A stretch of 64,000 nt of DNA. Origin: Candidatus Nitrosotenuis cloacae (GTDB lineage: Archaea > Thermoproteota > Nitrososphaeria > Nitrososphaerales > Nitrosopumilaceae). The notes below the pieces were generated by a model, which did not search any database, was not told the origin of the DNA, and was given only the letters and a program-made list of their open reading frames with translations. Made by a program: the position numbers and the translations under genes. Where the stretch lies: positions 62,001 through 126,000 of the forward strand of contig NZ_JAPPVQ010000015.1 in assembly GCF_026768455.1 (NCBI RefSeq), written 5' to 3'. Position 1 is the stretch's first letter, and the number at the start of each line of letters is the position of its first letter. Below, piece by piece: positions 1 through 8,604 of this stretch.

Positions 1-719
1 GTGCTAGGTAATTGTGACAAATCGAATGTAATTGGTATGTCGAAAATTACTATGAATGAAACACCTACTATACCTCCAACCCCTGATGTAATTTGCATGA
101 TCCTACTTAATGTGACAAATTCAGCTACGTATCTGTAGAGGCATGTGACCAATCCAAGTAATAGACCTGCAATCAAAACATATGAGTCACCTAATACGTT
201 TGCTGTGAATATGTTTTCATTTCCAACATGATCTTGGAATAGCATATCTTTGGTGAATGGGATTATTGTTGAACCTACTACGATCATGATTATTGGAAGA
301 ATCTCATGTCGTTGTATTCGCTCCATGAGAAAAATGAACGCAATCAATATTCCAAAAACTATTTCACTATTAAGTAAAATTGTAGCATTCACTGCAGTTG
401 TTTCTCGTAATCCATACAAAAAGAAAATTGTACTCAATACCTCGATAAATCCAATGATAACTAACAGTAATACCGTCTTGCGTTTTAGATTTTTTATTGC
501 ATTGTCTTTTCTTGTGAATGGTGTAAACAATAGGCAGTTTATGATGTAGATTATTGATACCAACATCATGGGCTCTGTTATGTCAGTTCCATACTCTTGA
601 TCCAACAGAGGTTTTGGAACAACGTTGACTGTGGCTTCAAGTGACGCTGCAAGAAGGCCGTATGTAACCCCTAATGTGAGATTTTTTCTATTTACAAAAA
701 GCTTAGTTAGATCGTTCAC
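1..719 (-). CDS. EamA/DMT-like membrane permease, C-terminus cut by window edge
   Basis: The frame is open from a GTG at 719 down to the left edge, so the C-terminus is missing. About 239 codons are visible. The protein is strongly hydrophobic with roughly six to seven membrane segments separated by short charged loops, the pattern of 10-TM drug/metabolite (EamA) transporters. A conserved-looking segment early in the second half (ETTAVNATILLNSEIVFG) matches the typical EamA region before TM4. The GTG is chosen because the in-frame alternatives upstream end at a stop, and a G-rich stretch precedes it. The substrate is unknown. Confidence 0.65.
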   Translation of the reverse strand, partial: MNDLTKLFVNRKNLTLGVTYGLLAASLEATVNVVPKPLLDQEYGTDITEPMMLVSIIYIINCLLFTPFTRKDNAIKNLKRKTVLLLVIIGFIEVLSTIFFLYGLRETTAVNATILLNSEIVFGILIAFIFLMERIQRHEILPIIMIVVGSTIIPFTKDMLFQDHVGNENIFTANVLGDSYVLIAGLLLGLVTCLYRYVAEFVTLSRIMQITSGVGGIVGVSFIVIFDIPITFDLSQLPS

Positions 720-796
720 CCCCGCCTCTAATCATTTTCATGTTTGGAAGTGAGGATCAGTCTATTAACTATGATCCGAATATGTGATTTAATTTA

Positions 797-811
797 TGCA
801 AAAGCTTTGCA
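797..811. terminator. Short hairpin between two minus-strand genes
   Basis: Perfect inverted repeat TGCAAA-AGC-TTTGCA, 19 nt beyond the stop of the signal peptidase gene. There is no strong T-run on the minus strand, so a terminator role is only a guess. Confidence 0.25.
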
Positions 812-829
812 GTGCCTTATGTGTACTTG

Positions 830-1477
830 CTACCGTGGGGTTCTGTCTTGATCATCGTCGGATTTTACGCTTGGCTTCGCACCAAACACATCTGTGTATT
901 CCGCATCTGATGCCTTCTCAAAACCCTCCTTTGGCTGATCTATCTGCGGCTCTGAATCGTCGCCAAATTTAGGTGGCTGCTTCTTTTTGCCAGCATACTG
1001 CTTTACCACCATTATGCCTATGATGACTGCAATTATGATGTAGTTGATTGGAGGTGCAAGAATCCTTGTTACATATCCCACCTGGGGAATCACGTATGCC
1101 ACTTTTCCGATATATTCCTCATCTGTTATGGGATAATCTGTTCCTGGAATTGACAGCGGATTTGCATCACCCTTGGTCCTGATGGTTTTTGGGTCCTCTG
1201 CCATGACTGCTGCTACACGGTGCACTATTACCCTGTCATGGCCATTTGGGCGATTAAACACGATGATATCTCCAATCTGTATCTCCTCAAAAGGAACCTT
1301 CCCATCCACTACCAAGACATCGTATACCTGCAAAACCGGAATCATGCTGCCGCTTGATACCACATAGAACGGGTTCTGCGTGCCAAATACTATCTGGAGT
1401 CCGATCCAGATTGCGGCAACACCGACTGCAACAATGATAATGTCTTTAATGATGCTCTTTGTCGTACTAGATTTCAT
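830..1477 (-). CDS. Signal peptidase I (archaeal/ER Sec11 type)
   Basis: Membrane peptidase that removes signal peptides from secreted proteins. Start chosen at ATG 1477, giving 215 aa; the longer frame up to 1582 would run back into the upstream gene. TM1 spans about residues 10-32, followed by the S26 catalytic Ser in SSGSM (Ser44). The general base is His86 (IVHRV) rather than Lys, and Asp104 lies in KGDAN, so this is the Ser-His-Asp form of archaea and the ER. A second membrane segment lies near residues 143-158, followed by a charged cytosolic tail. It sits 1 nt after the upstream zinc-ribbon gene, so the two are probably co-transcribed. Confidence 0.92.
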   Translation of the reverse strand: MKSSTTKSIIKDIIIVAVGVAAIWIGLQIVFGTQNPFYVVSSGSMIPVLQVYDVLVVDGKVPFEEIQIGDIIVFNRPNGHDRVIVHRVAAVMAEDPKTIRTKGDANPLSIPGTDYPITDEEYIGKVAYVIPQVGYVTRILAPPINYIIIAVIIGIMVVKQYAGKKKQPPKFGDDSEPQIDQPKEGFEKASDAEYTDVFGAKPSVKSDDDQDRTPR

Positions 1478-1478
1478 G

Positions 1479-2165
1479 TTATATCTTGGTTCCACAACTC
1501 TCGCAAAACTTTGAGCCCTGTTTGTTCTCAAAGCCGCAAGATACACATTTTGCCTGTGAAGCCTGGCCTGACTGTGGGCCATCTCCTAGTAATACTATCT
1601 CGCCGATTTTTTTGATGTTGTTCCAAGGTATGGTCACATCCCGACCGTCGTTTCCTGCTACAATCAGTACCACCTGATGCGATGTGTCAACGCCTACCTG
1701 TTTTGCGATGCCAACTCGTTTTGCATTTGTGTCGTATACTATCATGCCAACAATGGAGTTGACGGAACCTGACTGGGAAGCTGGAGCAGGTGTAGAAACC
1801 GGTGCAACTGTCTGGGCAAAATCCTGCGGGGCGGGATCGACTGATGCTACCTGCTCAAAGGTAGTCGGCTTTGCAAGTCCGACGTCTGCCTGCTGGTCCT
1901 GCTTTTGAAACTCTCGGTATTCCGCGATGGTAGATCCACACGTGGTGCACATGTATTGCCCCCTTTCCAAAAGAATCAAATTCTGTGCCACCTCCTCGTT
2001 AGGCGACTCATACTCGATCTTCGGGCCTCCCTCAAAATCCTTCTCACACGTATTACAGTAATACTTTGAAATTTTTTCCTGCTCTAGTCTGCCGATTGGC
2101 GCCAAAAACAGATCTGGTCCGCCAAGATTTCCTTTTCTCTGCTGCTCATCGGTTACCTGAGCCAT
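1479..2165 (-). CDS. Zinc-ribbon protein with central PRC-barrel-like region
   Basis: Start chosen at ATG 2165 because a GGAGG lies 8 nt upstream; a longer reading to 2240 has no such site. The protein (228 aa) has one CxxC pair near the N-terminus (YYCNTCEKDF), a second (YMCTTCGS), a Pro/Ala/Gln-rich linker, a beta-rich segment resembling a PRC barrel (SIVGMIVYDTNAKRVGIAKQ onward), and a C-terminal double-CxxC ribbon ending in CGTKI. Function unknown. It is directly followed by the signal peptidase gene. Similar double-zinc-ribbon tails occur in at least two other genes of this window (2702 and 31685). Confidence 0.75.
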   Translation of the reverse strand: MAQVTDEQQRKGNLGGPDLFLAPIGRLEQEKISKYYCNTCEKDFEGGPKIEYESPNEEVAQNLILLERGQYMCTTCGSTIAEYREFQKQDQQADVGLAKPTTFEQVASVDPAPQDFAQTVAPVSTPAPASQSGSVNSIVGMIVYDTNAKRVGIAKQVGVDTSHQVVLIVAGNDGRDVTIPWNNIKKIGEIVLLGDGPQSGQASQAKCVSCGFENKQGSKFCESCGTKI

Positions 2166-2316
2166 AACATATCCTCCGGATCCCCTTAGTTTTTTTAGGC
2201 GAAGCTCGGAACTCATAAACAGCATCATTCTCAAAGTCATTTAAAGTATATGTCGTGTAACGTGAACTGCGTCTGAATGTTTTTAGGTAGCTTTGATACC
2301 AAAAATTTTGATAAAT

Positions 2317-2649
2317 ATGGCATTAGCTCATGTTTCAAACGCAAAAGATTGGCAGACACAAGTAGTTGACTCGCCAAATCCTGTTTTTGTAGACTTTTGG
2401 GCAGAATGGTGCGGTCCATGCAGAATGGTAGGACCAGTAGTTGAAGAACTTGCCAAGGACTACGAAGGCAAGGTCAGCTTTGTCAAAGTAAACGTGGATG
2501 AGGCAAACGAACTGGCAGCAAAATACAACATATTTTCAATCCCGACCCTTATGCTGATACACAAGGGCCAAGTCGTGGCTCAGCAGGTTGGCGCCGCATC
2601 AAAGGAATCCTACAAAAACATGATAGATCGAGCGCTGTCAAAAGCCTAA
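2317..2649 (+). CDS. trxA: Thioredoxin
   Basis: Small cytosolic dithiol-disulfide oxidoreductase, 110 aa, normal family length. The active site WCGPC holds Cys32 and Cys35, with the buried Asp in VDFWAEW and the cis-Pro in SIPTLML. Start placed at ATG 2317 because it fits the family N-terminus; an in-frame upstream ATG at 2293 would add eight residues. A TATA-like AAAATTTTGATAAATA precedes it, suggesting a short leader. A second thioredoxin is at 46745. Confidence 0.95.
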   Translation: MALAHVSNAKDWQTQVVDSPNPVFVDFWAEWCGPCRMVGPVVEELAKDYEGKVSFVKVNVDEANELAAKYNIFSIPTLMLIHKGQVVAQQVGAASKESYKNMIDRALSKA

Positions 2650-2701
2650 ATTTCCTTTTTTGATTAAAAAGTAATTAATAATCCAAAAATCAATTCCTGA
2701 C

Positions 2702-3223
2702 ATGTCATTAGGAGAAGTAGACACTCTCAATCTTTTATCTGAAAAGTTGGATAATCTGTTCAAGGACTCGCAGGGGTACTATGAATCGTTTTTGGACGCA
2801 AACACCATGTACAAGCAGGGCAAGCTCTCCGACAAGGAATTCTTTGAAAAAATGGGTGATTACATTGTTGCATATTCTGCACTAGAGTTTCTTGCAATCA
2901 AGGTCCTCTTTGAGATGAAAAAAGCACTAGACAGGGTCGGCGCAGGCAGTCTTGGCACAACACAGTCTCCAGGACTGATGCCTGGAATGAGTCCTGGCAT
3001 GATGGGTGGAATGCCTGGCCGTGTACCAGTAATGCCGGCACAATCGCCTGGAAGGCCGCCATCTGTAGTGTCCGCGCAAGATGCATTCAGCGCCCCTGGA
3101 ACGCTTCCGTCGCCCGATCCAGCATTGATGCCGCGCTCTACGCCCTCAAGCAGATGTCCTGGCTGCGGCTCTGATGTCAGGGCCGGCTCAAAGTTCTGCA
3201 CAAAGTGCGGCTTTAAGCTCTAA
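2702..3223 (+). CDS. Helical protein with Gly/Met/Pro-rich linker and C-terminal zinc ribbon
   Basis: Protein of 173 aa. Residues 1-80 are predicted helical and acidic/basic (possible coiled coil). Residues 95-150 are a low-complexity linker rich in Pro, Gly and Met (repeats of PGM and MPG), and the last 25 residues form a CPGCG...CTKCG zinc ribbon. ATG start with a TTAATAAT-type AT-rich element upstream. No enzyme motif. The tail resembles that of the 1479-2165 protein, suggesting a family of adaptor-like zinc-ribbon proteins; function unknown. Confidence 0.75.
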   Translation: MSLGEVDTLNLLSEKLDNLFKDSQGYYESFLDANTMYKQGKLSDKEFFEKMGDYIVAYSALEFLAIKVLFEMKKALDRVGAGSLGTTQSPGLMPGMSPGMMGGMPGRVPVMPAQSPGRPPSVVSAQDAFSAPGTLPSPDPALMPRSTPSSRCPGCGSDVRAGSKFCTKCGFKL

Positions 3224-3228
3224 ACAAA

Positions 3229-3423
3229 TCATACTGCCAACTTGCTTCTGAACTCGATTACCTCAACTATTTTCCCATTGATCTTCTCACTTGTGACTTT
3301 TGGGTAAAAGTTGGGCTCTTCTCTCAGGGATTTTCTATCCTGATTAGAATCTGCCTCGACATATGCAACAGATGTTACAACGACGCCTACAATCACCAGT
3401 AAGAACAAGACTGCAGTTTTCAT
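3229..3423 (-). CDS. Small exported or membrane-anchored protein
   Basis: A 64-aa protein with an N-terminal hydrophobic segment (residues 3-20, AVLFLLVIVGVVVTSVAY) followed by a polar, mostly extracytoplasmic tail. It could be cleaved after the hydrophobic stretch or stay anchored. Its 3' end lies 5 nt from the 3' end of the convergent zinc-ribbon gene. No family recognised. Confidence 0.55.
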   Translation of the reverse strand: MKTAVLFLLVIVGVVVTSVAYVEADSNQDRKSLREEPNFYPKVTSEKINGKIVEVIEFRSKLAV

Positions 3424-3604
3424 GTGATGCGTGCCGCCGTATGATATTAAAGCAAGGAGGAACTCTGCTGGAAATTACGGTTCCGCTTGGGCAATTACAT
3501 GAAAACATTGGGCCGCTTCGGTTATTGTTGACGGAAATTTAGCAAATGCACGCGACTATAACAAATGGCAGTTTTTTTATACCTAGATCATTTCTGAAAA
3601 ATCA

Positions 3605-4252
3605 TTGATAACTGCTGGAATAGTTGATGACGACAGGCAAACAGTAGAGGTCTTTGCGGAATATCTGGAAATGTGTAAAGTGACTGTGGTTGCAAGAGGA
3701 TATGACGGAAAAGACGCAGTGGAAATTTACAAGAATCTCAAACCAGATGTCATATTCTTGGATCTTACCATGCCTGTATATGACGGAATTTATGCCCTAT
3801 CTGAGATACGATCCGTTGACAAGAACGCTAACATTGTGGTCATCACGGCAGATCTAAAAAAAGAGATGGAGGAGCGCATGCATGAGCTAAATCCAACTGA
3901 GGTGCTCATCAAGCCATTTGACGTCGAAAAGATTTTGGCAATACTTGACAAAATCACAACACCTGTACCGGCGCCTACAAATCGTACAAAAAGCGCCCTT
4001 GTGGGCTTTACGATAGAACAAGCCCTTCTGGAAATCGGCAAATCCGCAGTTGACGAAGTAGGCGACAGGCTGTATGAAAAACACGGCTGCTATTTTTCTG
4101 ACTGCCTTGAACACCCCGAGTATCTTTCCGTGATACTCCGTGAGATCTTTGGCGGCTCCCACGTTGTCATAGTTAAATCGATTAGAGACAGACTTGCGGA
4201 GTTTGAAGACCAGCAGCCATTCTCCAACTTCCTTCTGACAATCAGCAACTAA
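3605..4252 (+). CDS. Response regulator: CheY-like receiver with C-terminal helical domain
   Basis: TTG start at 3605, about 26 nt after a TTTTTTTATA element, consistent with a leaderless transcript. Residues 1-118 are a receiver domain: acidic pair DDD at 8-10, phospho-acceptor Asp53 (IFLDLTMP), Thr81 (VITAD) and Lys103 (LIKPF). The remaining 100 residues are not a recognised DNA-binding fold; they are helical/mixed and contain Cys in GCYFSDCLEHP. The next gene, a membrane protein, starts 1 nt after the stop and may be a partner in the same signalling system. Confidence 0.88.
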   Translation: MITAGIVDDDRQTVEVFAEYLEMCKVTVVARGYDGKDAVEIYKNLKPDVIFLDLTMPVYDGIYALSEIRSVDKNANIVVITADLKKEMEERMHELNPTEVLIKPFDVEKILAILDKITTPVPAPTNRTKSALVGFTIEQALLEIGKSAVDEVGDRLYEKHGCYFSDCLEHPEYLSVILREIFGGSHVVIVKSIRDRLAEFEDQQPFSNFLLTISN

Positions 4253-4253
4253 A

Positions 4254-5060
4254 TTGCAAAGCAATAGTCGAAATCCTCTGACAAACTATCTCATTTTGTC
4301 GCTGTGCGCAGTTGTCGCATTAGTCATGGCCTCAAACTACGTGGGGCAGTACGCCGCGACCGTGACATCAAATACGGTAAACCTCATAGTCAGTGCGCCG
4401 TTGGTGGCACTGTCGATTCTACTAGTGTTCAGAAACGGAATACGCGGAAACTTTGGAAGAGCGTGGATCTTCTTTGCGGCATTTGCAGTACTGTGGTTTA
4501 CCGCAGAGCGCATATGGACTCTGTATGAACTTGTATACCAGGTAAGCCCGTGGCCATCGGAGGCCGACTTTTTCTGGCTTGCTGGATATCCTCCGTACTT
4601 TGCCTTTGCGTTCTTTTACATGCGCTCATTTGGAAAGTCGATATCCGCAAAACTCGTTGCCGCTGCAGTTGCAACAGTGCTGATGGTACTTGCATTCATA
4701 ATTTACGCCACGTCTGAGGAACACTCTGGACTCTCCGACTATGAAAGAGCCTTGGCGTTATCCTACCCTGTAGCAGACGCGATATCGCTTTTGCCTATAG
4801 TGCTTGCACTGGGGCTATTCTTCCGGGGACAGGTGAATCTTATGTGGTCGCTGATGTTTCTAGGGATGCAGTCGTTTGCAGTTGCCGACCTTGGATTTAC
4901 CGTGCTGTCACTTGACTCCAAGTATTACACAGGCCACCCCGTAGACATTCCGTATTTCTGGGGGTATATCCTGCTCCTGTTCGGCCTGTGCTCGCACCTT
5001 CAGATATTCAGAAAAAGGGGACCAAACAACCAATTCAACAATCAGGACGGCATGCGCTAG
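4254..5060 (+). CDS. Multi-pass membrane protein, possible sensor
   Basis: TTG start 1 nt downstream of the response regulator stop, so an operon is very likely. 268 aa with about eight hydrophobic segments and short loops; a His/Asp-poor, aromatic-rich core resembles the membrane-sensor modules of signalling proteins, but no kinase or cyclase domain follows. It ends with a basic cytosolic tail. Function unknown; a sensing role is inferred only from the operon partner. Confidence 0.7.
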   Translation: MQSNSRNPLTNYLILSLCAVVALVMASNYVGQYAATVTSNTVNLIVSAPLVALSILLVFRNGIRGNFGRAWIFFAAFAVLWFTAERIWTLYELVYQVSPWPSEADFFWLAGYPPYFAFAFFYMRSFGKSISAKLVAAAVATVLMVLAFIIYATSEEHSGLSDYERALALSYPVADAISLLPIVLALGLFFRGQVNLMWSLMFLGMQSFAVADLGFTVLSLDSKYYTGHPVDIPYFWGYILLLFGLCSHLQIFRKRGPNNQFNNQDGMR

Positions 5061-5102
5061 ACATTTGGGAATCTTTTTTACGCTTTGCAGGCAAACTCAT
5101 CC

Positions 5103-5354
5103 ATGGCTGATCTTACATTCAACGACAAGATGGTCCTAGTCCAGCACGCAATTCTAAAGTATGAAAACGAGTCAGTTCTGCTTGAGAAGCTAAAGGCGGT
5201 GCTTTCGGAAGACGATGCACAAAGAAGCATTGACACGCTTATTGGAACCCAGCGGGTGCGCAGAATCGGGCCTGAAACCCTGCAAAATAATGAGAGCCAC
5301 ACAGAGATTCCAGAACTGCCAGAATCTCTAAAACCAATAGTGGACAGTCTCTAA
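5103..5354 (+). CDS. Small acidic protein, unknown
   Basis: 83 aa from ATG 5103 (an in-frame TTG at 5085 would add six residues). The composition is helical with many Glu/Lys, and the segment DDAQRSIDTLIGTQRVRRIGPETL looks like a short winged-helix-like or helical module. No family recognised. It stands alone between the sensor operon and the Ni/Co permease. Confidence 0.55.
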   Translation: MADLTFNDKMVLVQHAILKYENESVLLEKLKAVLSEDDAQRSIDTLIGTQRVRRIGPETLQNNESHTEIPELPESLKPIVDSL

Positions 5355-5412
5355 AGTTCAGATCCGAAATTATAGGCAATTTTTTAAACATCTTTTTTAC
5401 ATCGACTGTGAC

Positions 5413-6165
5413 ATGGAGGAAGTTCTAACACAGTTGGGTGAGTTTTCGCCTCTTTTGGTTGCGGGCCTTGGTCTGTCCATCGGGCTGCAACACGCATTTG
5501 AGCCGGATCACGTTGCGGCCGTAGGCACGCAGGTCTCAAAGGGAAGATTCCTCCACAAGTCGACAAGACACATGATGACGTCTGGCGCCATACAGTCCTC
5601 GATTCTTGGCGCGTTCTGGGGTGCAGGACACACGACCACCTTGGTACTGGTGGGTCTGTTAGTCTATGCCTTTGCCGTGCAAATACAGCAACAAGTGTTC
5701 TCAGGCCTTGAGCTGATCGTGGGAGTGATGCTGGTGTTTTTGGCAGTTACGACCATTCTAAACAAGAAGATAATATCGCCAAGTCACAGACATCCGCATG
5801 AACACGAAGACGGAACCATTCATTATGATGAGCATGAACATTTCGACGTAAATCACAAGCACGGGCACAAATCGTACCTCATCGGGTGCATACATGGACT
5901 TGCCGGCAGCGGAAGCCTGGTCGTGCTCACCGCGGCAACGCTCAGCAACGTGACTATGGTTCTAAGCTTCATCCTGATATTTGGAATTGGATCTATTCTT
6001 GGGATGACGTTGGTCAGCGGATTGATAGGGCTTCCGTTTGTATTCTCAGCAAAAGCAGTAAAAATCAGCCGCATGCTGCGCTATGCCGCAGGAGCATTCT
6101 CGCTGGTCATTGGCGCAAACATCATTTACAGTATAGGAATAGCCGAAAATCTGTTCGCACCCTAA
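5413..6165 (+). CDS. Nickel/cobalt permease, NicO/UreH-like
   Basis: Membrane transporter of 250 aa. TM2 carries the family signature H-x4-D-H (His27, Asp32, His33 in HAFEPDHVAAV) used for Ni/Co selection. A cytosolic His-rich loop lies at about residues 121-155 (HRHPHEHED and later HEHFD, HKHGH), followed by three further membrane segments. It is probably involved in uptake or handling of nickel or cobalt; no urease or hydrogenase genes are visible here. It overlaps the convergent radical SAM gene by 4 nt. Confidence 0.85.
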   Translation: MEEVLTQLGEFSPLLVAGLGLSIGLQHAFEPDHVAAVGTQVSKGRFLHKSTRHMMTSGAIQSSILGAFWGAGHTTTLVLVGLLVYAFAVQIQQQVFSGLELIVGVMLVFLAVTTILNKKIISPSHRHPHEHEDGTIHYDEHEHFDVNHKHGHKSYLIGCIHGLAGSGSLVVLTAATLSNVTMVLSFILIFGIGSILGMTLVSGLIGLPFVFSAKAVKISRMLRYAAGAFSLVIGANIIYSIGIAENLFAP

Positions 6166-7043
6166 AACCCTCGAAGGCCTACTGGCCTTGCGGTCTCTGG
6201 GTGCTGCTTCATCCACGATATCTTTTCAAGCATTGCCTGCTTGTCGTGCGGGAACGTTCCTTTTATCGTGAATGCGTTGGAGCCATGGTTTGCCCTGAAT
6301 ATGACGGGATCCTTTACGTCAATCTGTGTCACCAGTTCTTCCAACTCGTCCAGCGATTCTGAATCGCTTACAGGTATGAACGGCTCGCCAAATTTTGACA
6401 GAAACTCATCTTTTATCCCGTTTTCCAAGTATAGTGTCAGTGCACCCACATAATGCGGTGCAGAGGCGCTTAGCACCTGCGCGGTGCCTTTAATGTGCTC
6501 CTTTGAGTGCGTTTTCCCGCCCAGCCCCAAAATTACCATGCATGACAGGGTGTACCCTGCATCCTTTGCCTTTTTGCACGCCCTGATTATGGTGGCAGCG
6601 GTTGCGCCCTTGGTGACTTTTTTTAGTACAATGTCAGAACCGCTCTCGATTCCAAGATAAAACATGTTGAGCCCCGAGTTTCTGAGCGCCTTTAGCTCGG
6701 TATCTGTCTTCTTGAGGACGTTCATCGGCATGGCATAACACGCGACCCGTTCAAGCTCTGGGAATATCTCATAGGAATATCTGACTATCTTTTGCATGTA
6801 TTCGGTGTCAAGATTCAGGGCGTCGCCGTCCGCAAGGAAGATCCTCTTTGTATGTGGGAGCATTTTTGCCATTGCGTCCATCTCCGCTTTTACGTCCTCC
6901 CACGGTCGTTCCGAGTATTCTTTTGATCTGTACATGTCGCAGAACGAGCACTTGTTGTAGGAACATCCAAGCGTCACCTGAAATATCAGTGAATCTGCCT
7001 CAGATGGAGGCCTGTACAGCGGATAGTCATAGTTTAGCATCAT
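6162..7043 (-). CDS. Radical SAM protein (Elp3/MiaB-like core)
   Basis: 293 aa. The iron-sulfur motif reads C27-SYNK-C32-SF-C35, that is CX4CX2C rather than the usual CX3CX2C. The barrel continues with typical landmarks: FLADGDAL, ACYAMP, FYLGIESGSD and MVILGLGGKTH. These features fit the HemW/Elp3-like subgroup of small stand-alone radical SAM enzymes. The reaction is unknown. The start could be Met1 or Met2 (7043 or 7040). Confidence 0.85.
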   Translation of the reverse strand: MMLNYDYPLYRPPSEADSLIFQVTLGCSYNKCSFCDMYRSKEYSERPWEDVKAEMDAMAKMLPHTKRIFLADGDALNLDTEYMQKIVRYSYEIFPELERVACYAMPMNVLKKTDTELKALRNSGLNMFYLGIESGSDIVLKKVTKGATAATIIRACKKAKDAGYTLSCMVILGLGGKTHSKEHIKGTAQVLSASAPHYVGALTLYLENGIKDEFLSKFGEPFIPVSDSESLDELEELVTQIDVKDPVIFRANHGSNAFTIKGTFPHDKQAMLEKISWMKQHPETARPVGLRGF

Positions 7044-7130
7044 GATTATTCACTTAGGCGGATTTAGTATATTATTTTTGGCTGTCTTTTGCGCAATATG
7101 TTTTTCTAGCAACACAAAACCCAATTTCTG

Positions 7131-7433
7131 ATGGCAAACGATCCCTATGCCAAAAGGCTTCTCTGGTTTGTGTTTGCAGGCTCAAGGGGCGGCCCAAACA
7201 GGCTCAAACTAGTCCGGATGCTAAAAGAAAGACCGCTCAACGCAAACCAGCTTGCAAAGGAGATGGGGCTTGACTACAAGGCGATTTTGCACCACATAGG
7301 CGTGCTTGAGAAAAACAACATCGTCACTCGACTTGGGGAAAAGTACAATGTAACCTACTTTATGTCCAACTTTTTGGAGGTAAACATGGATTCTTTTGAG
7401 CAGATAGCAAGCGAACTGGAAAAAAGTAAATAA
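7131..7433 (+). CDS. ArsR-like winged-helix transcription regulator
   Basis: 100 aa with a classical winged HTH: recognition helix region NANQLAKEMGLDYKAILHHIGVLEKNNIV followed by a wing (TRLGEKYNVTYFMS). No Cys-based metal site is visible. A membrane protein gene follows 24 nt after the stop, so the two may form a regulator/membrane pair. Confidence 0.85.
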   Translation: MANDPYAKRLLWFVFAGSRGGPNRLKLVRMLKERPLNANQLAKEMGLDYKAILHHIGVLEKNNIVTRLGEKYNVTYFMSNFLEVNMDSFEQIASELEKSK

Positions 7434-7457
7434 GCTATGGCGGATGGTCTTTTCTAA

Positions 7458-7742
7458 ATGGAACAAACTTCTGCAATTTTGTCCGCAGTCTCGATTGCGA
7501 ACATGCTGGTACTGGGGGTGCTTATGTTCGTGTTTGGCAGGATGTACGTGCGCACAAAGGCTCAGCTGCCTCTGGGCATGATCGTGTTTTCGGTAATGCT
7601 GTTTTTGCATAACACAATAGGTGCATACGCGTACTTTTCAATGTCGCAGCTATTCTCGCATGAGATATTTCCGTATTTGCTTGGCGTACACATTGCAGAG
7701 CTTGCAGGAATTCTAATATTCTTAAAGATAACACTCGACTAA
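7458..7742 (+). CDS. Small three-TM membrane protein
   Basis: 94 aa with three hydrophobic helices (about 8-30, 38-60, 68-92) and very short loops. It lies directly after the winged-helix regulator. Function unknown; the genomic link suggests it is the regulator's target or sensor. Confidence 0.7.
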   Translation: MEQTSAILSAVSIANMLVLGVLMFVFGRMYVRTKAQLPLGMIVFSVMLFLHNTIGAYAYFSMSQLFSHEIFPYLLGVHIAELAGILIFLKITLD

Positions 7743-7778
7743 ACTGGATTTATTTGCCGGTACTGTCTTCAAATTCTG

Positions 7779-8231
7779 ATGCAGAGGGGCTACCGGGAAT
7801 ACATCATACTGAACAAAAATCTGATAGTCGCATTTTGTGTGGCAATCACAGTATCGGCGGTTACTGCCCAGCTGCTGGCCGGGGAGGCAAGTTACATCAA
7901 CAGCAGCTACACCGTAATGGTGGACTTTGCAGTATTCTACTCCACTTTTACTGGTATGTTCTACCTTGACAATCGCAAAAAATACCGCCTAGAGGACGGC
8001 ACTCTGGACAAGGCGCGGCTCAAAAAAGACCTCGTAAAGATAGTCTCGTCCTTGGGAATTGGAGAGATAGCGTATACGGCAGTCAGGTGGTACCTGCAGT
8101 ATTACTTTCTGACTGCAAGCTACGAGCCGTACCTAGCTTCAATAATGGCACACCTGGTGTCAACGCTGGTCTACATGATAGTTGTAAATCTAAGTGTCAA
8201 GTTTACCAGGCTGTACAAACATGACGCTTAG
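7779..8231 (+). CDS. Membrane protein, about four TM segments
   Basis: 150 aa with hydrophobic segments near residues 10-35, 45-66, 88-112 and 122-142. ATG start preceded by TTATTTG as a possible TATA region. The 3' end overlaps the RNase H gene by 11 nt, so the two are translated from one message. No family recognised. Confidence 0.65.
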   Translation: MQRGYREYIILNKNLIVAFCVAITVSAVTAQLLAGEASYINSSYTVMVDFAVFYSTFTGMFYLDNRKKYRLEDGTLDKARLKKDLVKIVSSLGIGEIAYTAVRWYLQYYFLTASYEPYLASIMAHLVSTLVYMIVVNLSVKFTRLYKHDA

Positions 8232-8577
8232 CATCTATGTGGACGGCTCCGGAGGCGAAAGCTCCGGATACGGGTATTTTGTAAAGGAAACGGGCGACTC
8301 GTTTTACGAGAAAAAATCGGGGATAACAAACAACCAGGCAGAATACATGGCGATCATTGCTGCACTGCAAAAGTTTGCGCAGTCAGATGAGGCAATTATA
8401 ATACACTCTGACTCTAAAAACACCGTCTCACAGCTGAATCATGAATTTGCAATAAACTCTGAGCAGCTGCGAGAGCTTGCAAGGCAGGCTTGGTCGCTTA
8501 TGGGCAAGATGTCCAATCTGAAAATAGTCTGGGTTCCGAGGGCGCAGAATCTGGCAGGCAAGATGCTTGGCAGCTAA
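8221..8577 (+). CDS. RNase HI-like nuclease
   Basis: 118 aa from ATG 8221 (upstream readings begin inside the preceding gene). RNase H fold landmarks: Asp8 in IYVDGSG, Glu41 in NNQAEYMA, Asp64 in IHSDSKNTV. The usual last acidic residue (NxxAD) is absent: the end reads RAQNLAGKMLGS, with Gly where Asp is expected. The protein is shorter than typical RNase HI (about 150). It probably degrades RNA in RNA-DNA hybrids or acts on related substrates; activity is uncertain because of the changed end. Confidence 0.8.
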   Translation: MTLSIYVDGSGGESSGYGYFVKETGDSFYEKKSGITNNQAEYMAIIAALQKFAQSDEAIIIHSDSKNTVSQLNHEFAINSEQLRELARQAWSLMGKMSNLKIVWVPRAQNLAGKMLGS

Positions 8578-8604
8578 CCGTGCATTCTAAAGACAAAGCA
8601 TCTT

